In this document: piece by piece, positions 34,653 through 42,290 of the stretch
Position numbering within the stretch: position 1 is the stretch's first letter
Layout of the letters: each line of letters opens with the position of its first letter
NCBI GenBank assembly: GCA_003224085.1
Contig: QHYK01000044.1
Span: 23,562-87,561 of the forward strand
Direction: 5' to 3'
Source: Acidobacteriota bacterium
Lineage (GTDB): Bacteria; Acidobacteriota; Terriglobia; Acidiferrales; UBA7541
Length of the DNA: 64,000 nt
The notes under the pieces: generated by a model
Told to the model about the DNA's origin: nothing
Databases searched by the model: none
What the model saw: only the letters and a program-made list of their open reading frames with translations
Made by a program: the position numbers and the translations under genes

Positions 34653-36152
34653 TCAGGATGGATTAAGGATTTGGCGCGTGGCTGGATAGACGCGCCGGAA
34701 TGCGGCGTAGCTAGCCTTGAGAATAGCGACCGCCGCGGGTTGCGGTTCGATGCGCGAGGCAACGCGCACCGCCGCCGCGCAAGCGGCATCTGCGGAAGGC
34801 CAGATGCCCGCGCCAACGGCAGCGAGAAGCGCTGCGCCGTAAGCCGCCCCCTCTTCGGCTTCCACGATTTCGACCGAATGGCCATAGACATCCGCCTGTA
34901 TCTGCCGCCAAAGAGGCGAGCGCGCGCCGCCCCCACCAAGGCGCACGCTGTTTACCGGAACATTCATCTCCTGAAATAGCGTAAAAGTATCGCGGAGGCT
35001 GAACGCCACGCCCTCGAGGATGGCGCGCACGATGTGGCCACGAGTGTGCGAAGCGGTGAGGCCTACGAGCGCGCCGCGGGCACTGCCGTCGAGATGCGGC
35101 GTGCGCTCGCCCATCAAATACGGCGTCCAGAGAAGACCATCGGAGCCAGGAGGGATCTTGCCAGCTTCCGCGGTGAGTTGGTCATAGGATGCCGCCGTGC
35201 CGTTGGATCTGCCAGTGAACGTGTCGCGAAACCAGCGCAATGACAGACCGGCAGCTTGCGTCACGCCCATGACGTGCCAGCGGCCGGGAATCGCGTGGCA
35301 AAACGTGTGCACGCGGCCGCGAGAATCGAGCGCAGGGCGATCCGTGGCTGCAAAAACCACTCCAGACGTGCCAATGGTGGCGCTGACAGTCCCGGGAGAG
35401 ACTATGCCCATGCCGACCGCGCCAGCGGCTTGATCGCCTGCACCAGCCACTACCGGTGTGCCGGCTGCGAGCCCACTTGCCGCCGCGCCCTCCGCAGAAA
35501 CTTTCGCGCAAACATCGGGTGATTCGTAAGCCGTTGGCAAGAGGCTTTCGTCAAGCGCTGCCGCATCCAGCATTTCCGAGGACCACCGCCGATGAGATAC
35601 ATCGAGCAGCAAAGTGCCAGAAGCATCGGCCATGTCCGTGGCGCGTTCACCGGTGAGGCAAAAGCGCACATAGTCCTTGGGAAGCAGAAGGTACCGCACG
35701 CGCTTCCAGTTCTCCGGTTCGTTTTCGCGGACCCAAAGAATTTTCGTGAGCGTGAAGTTGGGGAGCGCGGGGTTGCAGGTGAGCTGAATCAGACGCTGCA
35801 AGCCAAGAGCCTTGGTAAGGTCGTGGCCTTGCTTTTCGGTGCGCACGTCGCACCAGATCAGCGCGGGACGAACGATGTTTCCCTTCTCATCGAGAAGGAC
35901 TGCGCCATGCATTTGGCCGGAGAAACCCACGCACGCGATGTCTTTCCCCGTGAGTTTCGCGTCCCCTAGCGCCTTGCGCACCGCGATGCAAGTGGCGCGC
36001 CACCAATCTTCGGGCTGCTGCTCAGCCCAGCCAATCTGCGGAGAAGCAAACGGCTGATGGTCTTCTGTAGCGGAAGAAACGAGACGACCGTTTTGATCGA
36101 TGACAATCGCGCGCGTGCCGCCCGTTCCGACGTCAATCCCCAGGACGTGAAT
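34653..36152 (-). CDS. xylB: xylulokinase, no canonical start codon
   Basis: A 499-residue FGGY-family kinase that phosphorylates D-xylulose. Motifs: LGIDVGTGGTRAIVIDQNGR (ATP site 1), VGFSGQMHGAVLLDEKGN (xylulokinase signature), ALIWCDVRTEKQ, and AGAGDQAAGAVGMGIVSPGT with the catalytic Asp. The C-terminal FGGY motif VRLGGGGARSPLWRQIQADV is intact. The frame upstream of IDVG contains no ATG, GTG or TTG before a stop. The best candidate is ATT at 36150-36152, five bases after GAGGGGG; a CTG three codons on is another. The start is therefore rare or mutated. The gene lies 138 bases downstream of the phosphofructokinase gene on the same strand. Confidence 0.88.
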   Translation of the reverse strand: MHVLGIDVGTGGTRAIVIDQNGRLVSSATEDHQPFASPQIGWAEQQPEDWWRATCIAVRKALGDAKLTGKDIACVGFSGQMHGAVLLDEKGNIVRPALIWCDVRTEKQGHDLTKALGLQRLIQLTCNPALPNFTLTKILWVRENEPENWKRVRYLLLPKDYVRFCLTGERATDMADASGTLLLDVSHRRWSSEMLDAAALDESLLPTAYESPDVCAKVSAEGAAASGLAAGTPVVAGAGDQAAGAVGMGIVSPGTVSATIGTSGVVFAATDRPALDSRGRVHTFCHAIPGRWHVMGVTQAAGLSLRWFRDTFTGRSNGTAASYDQLTAEAGKIPPGSDGLLWTPYLMGERTPHLDGSARGALVGLTASHTRGHIVRAILEGVAFSLRDTFTLFQEMNVPVNSVRLGGGGARSPLWRQIQADVYGHSVEIVEAEEGAAYGAALLAAVGAGIWPSADAACAAAVRVASRIEPQPAAVAILKASYAAFRRVYPATRQILNPS

Positions 36153-36290
36153 AAAGCCCCCTCAAGGACTTCGGGATAGAATTGCGGGAATCATCATCAT
36201 ATTCATTCACGCGGGGATGGCAAGAGACGGGTTCTTCCCAACGCCATCGTTGCGAGAAGAGGCCGTTCTGAACAGTGTGAAAAGAACGAG

Positions 36291-37499
36291 CTAGGCCACG
36301 GCGTCGGTCACAAGGAAGAGAGGATGCTTGTCGAAACTGGCATAGTGCGGCCGAAGGCGGTCGATGTTGTATTGCTCTTTGACGTTGACGACCTTCTTGG
36401 TAGCAGTGACAGTTTCGAGAGGAATATTGTCGTAGTGACCGTTCTTCAGCACCACCAGGCGGCCGCTCACATTTTTTAAAAGCAGATCAAGAGCCAGATT
36501 GCCGTAAGCCATGGGAGCAATGCAGTCAATCGCGTCCGGATACCCGCAGCGTACAAGGTAGCCGAGCTTCTGGTTGATGACGTCAATTTTCTTGCCGTTA
36601 TTGAACTTCGCCGAGAGATCGCGCACCTTTTCCGCGACGATGTCGCCGATGCCGCCCAGCTTCTTGTGGCCGTAAGCGTCGGTCTCCGCGCCTTCGAAGA
36701 CCATTTCGCCGCCTTCAAACATCGCCCCTTCCGAGACAAGCACAATCGAATACCGGCTGGGATTTTTGCGGCGGTCTTCCACCAACAGTTCCGTAAGGCG
36801 TTCGATGTTGAACTTGAATTCGGGAATGACGCAGCGGTTCGCCGCGCCCGCCATGGTAGGGAGCATGGCGGTGAAGCCGGCGTAGCGGCCAAAAACTTCC
36901 AGCACCATGAATCGCTCGTGAGAGCCGGCTGAAGTGCGCAGGCTGTTGACCATCTGAATCGTGCGCGACACGCAGGTGCTGAAGCCGATGCAATAGTCCG
37001 TGCCGGGCACGTCGTTGTCCATCGTCTTGGGGATGCCGATGACGCGGAATCCTTCTTTATGCAGGCGGACTCCGTAGCTCAGCGTGTCATCGCCGCCGAT
37101 AGGAATTACCGTATCAATGCCCAGCCAGGCAAGGTTTTTTAGAACTTCCGAGGTGAGATCGTTCTTTTCGGCGGTGTATTTGCTTTTCAACTGCTCCGGC
37201 ACCGTGGACTTGCCCACGCGCGCCGGATTCGTCCGCGAGGAATGAAGGAAAGTGCCGCCCGTGCGCCCCACGCGATCCACAGTTTCTTCATCAAGCAGGA
37301 AGAAGTTGTCGGAGTTGTCGTAGTCCTTCTCGCGGACCATATCGACCAGGCCCGCCCATCCGTGGCGAATGCCAATGACCTGATAGCCTTCGCGAAGCGC
37401 TCGGAGAGTGACGGCGCGAATGGCCGGATTGAGGCCGGGAACGTCGCCGCCCCCGGTGAGGATGCCGATGACTCCCTTCTTGGTCTTCACGTGTGCCAT
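36291..37499 (-). CDS. pfkA: 6-phosphofructokinase, PPi-dependent signature
   Basis: A 402-residue group-A phosphofructokinase. The N-terminal phosphate-donor loop GILTGGGDVPGLNPAIRA is intact. The donor site reads GGDDT at residues 135-139 and the catalytic region PKTMDND at 157-163. In ATP-dependent enzymes these are GGDGS and PGTIDND. Asp at the 104-equivalent position and Lys at the 124-equivalent position together mark pyrophosphate-dependent enzymes. Fructose-6-phosphate contacts (SAGSHERFMVLEVFGRYAGF) are present. It probably runs a reversible PPi-linked glycolytic step. It is upstream of xylulokinase on the same strand. A strong ribosome site is not obvious before the ATG. Confidence 0.92.
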   Translation of the reverse strand: MAHVKTKKGVIGILTGGGDVPGLNPAIRAVTLRALREGYQVIGIRHGWAGLVDMVREKDYDNSDNFFLLDEETVDRVGRTGGTFLHSSRTNPARVGKSTVPEQLKSKYTAEKNDLTSEVLKNLAWLGIDTVIPIGGDDTLSYGVRLHKEGFRVIGIPKTMDNDVPGTDYCIGFSTCVSRTIQMVNSLRTSAGSHERFMVLEVFGRYAGFTAMLPTMAGAANRCVIPEFKFNIERLTELLVEDRRKNPSRYSIVLVSEGAMFEGGEMVFEGAETDAYGHKKLGGIGDIVAEKVRDLSAKFNNGKKIDVINQKLGYLVRCGYPDAIDCIAPMAYGNLALDLLLKNVSGRLVVLKNGHYDNIPLETVTATKKVVNVKEQYNIDRLRPHYASFDKHPLFLVTDAVA

Positions 37500-37671
37500 G
37501 AATCGCTAAAACGCCTTTTCGTGAGATGCGGAACAGAGAATTATCCACTTTGCCGCGAAATTTAGAAAGGGCTGGAGGAACGATTCGTTTCTCAACAGAG
37601 AGGAATCCAGAAATTCGATCAGAGCCAGGTTTGGGTATTCGTGCTTGCCTTAGGAAAGAATGCGAAACTCC

Positions 37672-37882
37672 TCAGGCAGCGGCAATTTGGCGGTGAAGAA
37701 CCAGCAATTGTTCAGAGCGCAAGGCAAGACTCGCGTAAGTGCGACCATTGTCGTCGCTAAACTCGACCCTCAAATACGCCTGAGGCCAGGGACTCTACAA
37801 CTGTGCCGACTTGGCCACGAATAAGCTTAGAGGCTGGCTGGTCCTCCAGCAACCCGACCACATCAAGCAGCTTCGCTGACAT
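37672..37882 (-). pseudogene. DUF4926 protein with frameshift
   Basis: From ATG 37882 (AAGGAG upstream) the frame reads MSAKLLDVVGLLEDQPASKL, IRGQVGTVVESLASGVFE, then GRV and a stop near 37757. One extra G causes this: removing it gives VEFSDDNGRTYASLALRSEQ, then LLVLHRQIAAA and a stop at 37672-37674. The repaired protein is a full-length DUF4926 member of about 70 residues. It sits 11 bases after the DUF6883 remnant. Function is unknown. Confidence 0.72.
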
Positions 37883-37893
37883 ATCTCTACTCC

Positions 37894-38235
37894 TTACAGC
37901 ACATAACAACTGATCAGCCGGGGGAACCCTTCCCCCGACAAAACAATCCAAGAACTTCGGACCAGGGCTTTCCCTAAAGGGCCTTCTAATTCAAAGTCTA
38001 TCACCTAGCGTCCATAGGCATCGCGATGGTCGCGATGGCTTGGGATGGCGTCAAGTTGTATAGCGGCCTGAACCAAGGCCTTTCGCAGAATTTGTGCGTT
38101 TTGCGCAGTGATTGCAAGAACGGCCGCGAATACACGAGCTTTGCGTCGCCCTCGTAGGTGTCCGCTGTTTAGACAATAGTCGCCCAGCTGCTTCAGACCC
38201 CACCTCACGGCGAGGCCCTTGCGCTTCGCTGTCAC
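37894..38235 (-). pseudogene. DUF6883 protein with nonsense codon
   Basis: The minus-strand frame reads LKQLGDYCLNSGHLRGRRKA, RVFAAVLAITAQNAQILRKA, LVQAAIQLDAIPSHRDHRDA, YGR and then TAG at 38005-38007. The same frame continues VIDFELEGPLGKALVRSSWI, VLSGEGFPRLISCYVL and stops at 37894-37896. Family members read GQRYVIDF at this point, so Tyr has become TAG. The N-terminal dozen residues are unclear. Together with the frameshifted DUF4926 gene just downstream, this is a decayed two-gene cassette. Confidence 0.7.
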
Positions 38236-38366
38236 TTCACCTCTATCAGGTTGTGAAGAGGACTTGCACTTCCAGGCAATCGGACATGCTCGGCGTACCG
38301 AAAGGTAAAGGGCGGATCGCAGTCCGCCCTCTCCGACCCCAACATTAAGAACTATAAACTGGTGTT

Positions 38367-39176
38367 TTAGGACGCCGGCGTAGCCGCCATGGGCTCCGCC
38401 GATTCCTGAATCGTCAGCATGTCGGTGCGCACTTTTTCCCATTCGAGCAATGTGAGCCCTTGCGAAGCGAAGAACTTCCGGATTTTGGCGGAATCCCAAT
38501 TCAAGACTTTTTCCATCACCGGGACAAGCACGCTCATCGCATTGTCGCTGAGCACCGTGCGCTTCGCGACGCGCGTGATGAACCTGGCCTCACTCACCGC
38601 GATGGTCAAGCCGTCGTATTGATTGACGTGCATCATCACCGGCAAGTCGGAACTACCGTCGCCCATGTAAATAATCTGGTCGTGGCTGATGCCGAGGCTC
38701 GCGCGAAGCTCTTCGAGCACAGTGATCTTTCCCCAGCCCGCCGAAGCTCGAATGATGGAATGCACTTCGCCGGCTTCGTTGTACCGGAACCGCGTGCCGA
38801 AGATATGATCCGGCGCAACGATCCCTTCGAGCGCCGATTGAATAATCTCTTGAGGCGCGGCGGAGATCACGTTGAAATGAAATTTGCAGCCTTCGCCAAG
38901 GGTGTCGAGTGCGCGCGCGAATAGCGCCACGTCGTGCTTCAGGCGAATGCGCTTTCCGGTCTCGACGAGATGCTCCCGCCGCACGTGGCGAAAATCCGGA
39001 TCATGCAGTATGAGATAGCTCAGCTCCGCGCCCTGTTGAACCAGGTTGATCTCCGCCAAGCCTTTGACTTTGTCGTGAAACCCGTGAAAACCGATGAGCT
39101 CGCTCAGCACCACACCAGAGTCGTTGAAACTAAGTGTCTGGTCGAAATCGCTGGCCAGCAAGTAGTGTTTCACCAT
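38367..39176 (-). CDS. HAD-superfamily phosphatase, SerB/MtnX-like
   Basis: A 269-residue cytoplasmic phosphatase of the HAD fold. ATG 39176 follows AAGGAG. Motif I is [15 protein letters not shown] (nucleophile Asp and acid Asp), motif II is FNVISAAP, and motif IV is [17 protein letters not shown] (GDGxxD). A Lys-containing helix, [17 protein letters not shown], provides motif III. This pattern fits phosphoserine-phosphatase- or MtnX-like enzymes with an insert cap. The substrate is uncertain. It is alone, with 368 gene-free bases upstream and the decayed DUF6883 gene downstream. Confidence 0.82.
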   Translation of the reverse strand: MVKHYLLASDFDQTLSFNDSGVVLSELIGFHGFHDKVKGLAEINLVQQGAELSYLILHDPDFRHVRREHLVETGKRIRLKHDVALFARALDTLGEGCKFHFNVISAAPQEIIQSALEGIVAPDHIFGTRFRYNEAGEVHSIIRASAGWGKITVLEELRASLGISHDQIIYMGDGSSDLPVMMHVNQYDGLTIAVSEARFITRVAKRTVLSDNAMSVLVPVMEKVLNWDSAKIRKFFASQGLTLLEWEKVRTDMLTIQESAEPMAATPAS

Positions 39177-39544
39177 GTAGTAGGACTCCTTTGTTCCCTT
39201 CCTGCTAGGGTTTGATTGACTCTGGGAAGCCCGCACCCCTCTACGAACACCTTAACTGAGTTATCCCCAGAATCCCGCACGAATTATTTTGATGGGCGCG
39301 ATGCGATAAAAATGTGAACCATTCATTATACCTCAGCTTAGATGCGACGTGGCGATAAGAGGTTAGAAAGAAAGGAGATGCGTATGCAAAAAAGACACGG
39401 AACCGTAGAAATTACCTGGCACAAAAGAGGTAGCAAAAGCGAACAGAAAAACAAGGCAGCGCTTGTCGTATTTCAAGTTTCTCCGAAATCCCACCAACTG
39501 AACCCTTTTTCTTATCCGCAAAACACTTCCAGTCGCGCTCGGAA
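39177..39544. other. 368-base gap with no gene
   Basis: AT-richer sequence between the HAD gene and the ArsR regulator, likely holding the HAD promoter. The only sizeable frame (39342-39632, plus) is basic, repetitive in codon use and lacks a known motif. No strong hairpin with a T-run was found. Confidence 0.45.
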
Positions 39545-39838
39545 TCAACGGCGCGGCCCTTTCTTGCTTCGCGCCATCTTCGCCAGCGTTCGAGTAAATT
39601 CTTTCAGGGTCTCCGGCACGGGCTCGCTGTAGACAAACTGTCCGTTGCGTCGGCAGGTAATCAATCCTGCTTCGCTCAGGATTTTCAAATGGTGCGAAAC
39701 CGTGGCCGGGGTAATCCCGCGCATCGAGACAATTTCTCCGCAATTCATTTGCTTGCCACGGCAAATGGACTCAAAGATTCGCAGGCGCGTCTCGCCGGCC
39801 AGGGCTTTGGAGATTTTCTCGATTTGCGAGCGGTCCAT
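39545..39838 (-). CDS. ArsR-family winged-helix repressor
   Basis: A 97-residue DNA-binding protein. It begins MDRSQIEKISKALAGETRLR, with the recognition helix in ITPATVSHHLKILSEAGLIT and the wing in CRRNGQFVYSEPV. The first helix has a Cys (FESICRGKQMNCGEI) as in some metal- or redox-sensing members, though no clear ELCVCDL metal motif is present. The length is normal. It is divergent from the SDR gene with a 194-base intergenic region, so it very probably autoregulates and controls that gene. An operator cannot be fixed by eye. Confidence 0.9.
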   Translation of the reverse strand: MDRSQIEKISKALAGETRLRIFESICRGKQMNCGEIVSMRGITPATVSHHLKILSEAGLITCRRNGQFVYSEPVPETLKEFTRTLAKMARSKKGPRR

Positions 39839-40032
39839 ATAAGAACAGCCCCCGAGCCTGGCCGGAGTCTAACCAATTGCAGCCTCCACCGCCAGCCGGA
39901 ATATTCCCGCATCGAAAAAGTTCAAACTGGCTGTAACCGTATACTTCGATAGCCATCTAATTATCAAAAGCTCGGAGGCCGGGCGGACATCCGGGGAAGC
40001 TGGCCTCTAAAAACGGAACAACGGAGACCAAC

Positions 40033-40791
40033 ATGAGCAGCACAAAGAGATTGCAAGGGAAAGTAGCAGTCGTAACGGGCGGTAACAGCGGCATCGGGCT
40101 GGCTTCGGCGAAGCGCCTGCAGGAAGAGGGCGCCCGGGTGGCCATCTCGGGACGCAACAAGAAGACGCTCGACGAGGCCGTGAAGACCATCAGCAACGGC
40201 GTTGTGGCCGTCCAGGCCGACGTGTCCAAGCTCTCGGATGTGGACAAGTTGTATTCGGAAGTTTCGAAGAAGCTTGGAAAAATTGACGTTCTGTTCGTGA
40301 ACGCGGGGGTCGCGAAGTTTGCTCCGCTTGCTGAAACTCCCGAAACCCTGTTCGACGAACAATTCGACACCAACATCAAGGGAGCTTACTTCACCGTCCA
40401 GAAAGCGATTCCTTTCCTGAATGACGGGGCATCGATCATCCTGAATACCAGCGTTGCCGACCAGAAAGGCACAGCGGGGGCAAGCGCCTACGCCGCCACG
40501 AAAGCGGCTTTGCGTTCACTGGCCAGAACCGCAGCGGCGGAACTCGCGGGGCGCGGCATCCGCGTGAACTCCGTGGCGCCGGGTCCGATTGTCACCCCCA
40601 TCTTCGGAAGAACCGGGCTTTCCAAAGAAGCCGTGGATGAATTCGCCAAGGACATTCTTGGAAAAGTGCCGATGAAGCGGTTCGGGCAACCGGAAGAAGT
40701 TGCCGGCGTCGTTGCGTTCCTGGCTTCGCAAGACGCCTCGTACATCACGGGCGAAGAAATCAACGTGGACGGCGGACTGGGACAAATTTGA
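40033..40791 (+). CDS. short-chain dehydrogenase/reductase
   Basis: A 252-residue NAD(P)-dependent SDR. The cofactor motif TGGNSGIG lies at residues 15-22, NAG in LFVNAGVAKFAPL, the catalytic Ser in IILNTSVADQKG, the YxxxK pair in SAYAATKAALRSLARTAAAE, and the classical C-terminal VAFLASQDASYITGEEINVD with GGLGQI. The basic residue pattern in ISGRNKKTLDE suggests NADP preference. GGAG precedes the ATG. It is paired divergently with an ArsR repressor, a common arrangement for inducible SDRs of this type in soil bacteria. The substrate is unknown (alcohol, glucose or quinone-like). Confidence 0.92.
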   Translation: MSSTKRLQGKVAVVTGGNSGIGLASAKRLQEEGARVAISGRNKKTLDEAVKTISNGVVAVQADVSKLSDVDKLYSEVSKKLGKIDVLFVNAGVAKFAPLAETPETLFDEQFDTNIKGAYFTVQKAIPFLNDGASIILNTSVADQKGTAGASAYAATKAALRSLARTAAAELAGRGIRVNSVAPGPIVTPIFGRTGLSKEAVDEFAKDILGKVPMKRFGQPEEVAGVVAFLASQDASYITGEEINVDGGLGQI

Positions 40792-40819
40792 AGTTCGAAG
40801 TTTAACGTTGGAGTAGAAA

Positions 40820-40849
40820 AGGCGGCCGCAGCCTTGCGCGTGGCCGCCT
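40820..40849. terminator. hairpin between convergent genes
   Basis: AGGCGGCC and GGCCGCCT pair across a 14-base loop, with TTTT a few bases further on. It lies between the convergent SDR and DUF1906 genes and could end either transcript. Confidence 0.5.
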
Positions 40850-40879
40850 CTCTAGTTTTGCGAAGTCACTCCTGTCCGC

Positions 40880-41758
40880 TCACTTCGTCCCTCCCGAAGG
40901 ATCGGGCGAAGTCGCGATATTCACATCGAGAAACCAGGAATGAACGGTATCGCCGGGCGCATAGCAATTTCCGTCTCGCAAATAAGTCCGGGCGCAGCGA
41001 GATGTGAATCCTTTTCGCCGGGGCGACTGCGCAAATTGCCAGATCGACGCGTAGTGGATTCCGCTTTTTCCGGGCAGTGGCGGATCGTGTGGAAAGGCAC
41101 AGCCCGGAGAAGGTGGACAGGCATCGTTATAAACCCAGACGGCGATATCGCGTGTCGGCGAGTGATGGCGAATGTCATCGGCCGTCGTGATGCTGATTTT
41201 GGGCCCTTCTTTGACGGGGATTCCGGAGCAATAGACGCCAGGATGAAATCCGCCGCGGACGAGTGCCTCCGACCAGGCGGCAAGATAGGTGTGATAGGTC
41301 TCCGGTAGACGCCCACCTTCCTCAATATCCAGGAAAACGACCGTCCCTGAGGAGAAACCTTCTGCTTTCGCGGAGGCCGCGGCGTCGTCTCCGTCGCGAG
41401 GTCCTTTGGATTTTGCAACGGCCTGCGTTTTAAGTTCACTGCTATCAGGCCCGCGATAGAGAACCACAAAACCAAACCCCTGCGAGCGGAGCAGTTCCCG
41501 CTTGCCAGACCAGGTGTTGTTTTTTTCACCAGGTGGAGGGCTGAGCCAGTAGCCCGAAAACGCAAAGGTTTTACGGAGAATCGGCAGCGCCCCGTCACCC
41601 GGATAAATGTTGCGGTCGAAGCCCAAGTAGCTTTTTTCAGATCCGGGGAAATCAGCGGAGGGACTGCTCTGCGCGCCAAGAGCAAAGAGCAGCGCAATTG
41701 CGGCCAATATCAGGGAAAAGAGCGCTGTGGAAGCCGACTTTGGGATGAATTTGATCAT
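40880..41758 (-). CDS. DUF1906-like secreted glycoside-hydrolase-fold protein
   Basis: About 292 residues from ATG 41758 (a nine-residue extension is possible). It has a signal peptide (STALFSLILAAIALLFALGA). The mature part starts YLGFDRNIYPGDGALPILRK and has SGYWLSPPPG, then GFGFVVLYRGPDSSELK, GTVVFLDIEEGGRLPETYHT and FHPGVYCSGIPVKEGPKIS, with DIAVWVYNDACPP and HYASIWQFAQSP near the end. This matches the DUF1906 (Rv2525c-like, GH25-related) TIM barrel, in which an Asp near the start and the D-E pair are expected to be catalytic. A role in cell-wall modification is possible. The C-terminus (LDVNIATSPDPSGG) is complete. Confidence 0.75.
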   Translation of the reverse strand: MIKFIPKSASTALFSLILAAIALLFALGAQSSPSADFPGSEKSYLGFDRNIYPGDGALPILRKTFAFSGYWLSPPPGEKNNTWSGKRELLRSQGFGFVVLYRGPDSSELKTQAVAKSKGPRDGDDAAASAKAEGFSSGTVVFLDIEEGGRLPETYHTYLAAWSEALVRGGFHPGVYCSGIPVKEGPKISITTADDIRHHSPTRDIAVWVYNDACPPSPGCAFPHDPPLPGKSGIHYASIWQFAQSPRRKGFTSRCARTYLRDGNCYAPGDTVHSWFLDVNIATSPDPSGGTK

Positions 41759-41845
41759 CGAATTGTTGCCAACCCTTTGCATCAAAAACCCGGCAACTGG
41801 ATTGCCTCAATAGCACAATTCCCGCGCGAAGGCCGCCTGCAGACG

Positions 41846-41990
41846 CTATCCTTCGCGCACTTTGTGGCCGGCAAGATTGCCGAGACCGTCGTACGCGGCG
41901 TATTTGTACGTCTCGCTGAGCGTCGGGTAATCAAAAACTTTTCGATGAATTCGTCGATGGTGAGGCCCTTGTCCGGCTTGTGCGCCCGCC
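41846..41990 (-). pseudogene. C-terminal remnant of soluble pyridine-nucleotide transhydrogenase
   Basis: The minus strand reads DYPTLSETYKYAAYDGLGNL, AGHKVREG and a stop at 41846-41848. This is the end of SthA/Si-specific NAD(P) transhydrogenase. Just upstream TIDEFIEKF lies in another frame, so a frameshift separates the last two pieces, and the remaining 400 or so residues are absent. Confidence 0.6.
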
Positions 41991-42290
41991 TTTTCGCCTG
42001 CGGGGCCGCAAGCCAATCACAATAAGATCAAAACTTTCCGAAATTGTCGAACCGATTACCAAATCACGATGAGGGGACCTGGGAGGATTCTAGCGAAAGA
42101 GGGTTGGCGGTGAGTACGTTTCTCCAGAAGCCTGTGCTGAATGCGACTGCACCAGGGAAGGTGGCGAGTGAACTGGCCTAAGAGCGGCGCAGCCGCTTAT
42201 CGGGTAGGATGGAAGACAGGAAATGGAACCGCGGGACGCTGCGGGCATCCTACTCAAGTAATAAAACATGCTCAAGGCGAGAGGACAAAA

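Noticed and set aside
39839..40032. A defined ArsR operator
   Set aside because: No clear 12-2-12 palindrome was visible; only the divergent arrangement supports regulation.
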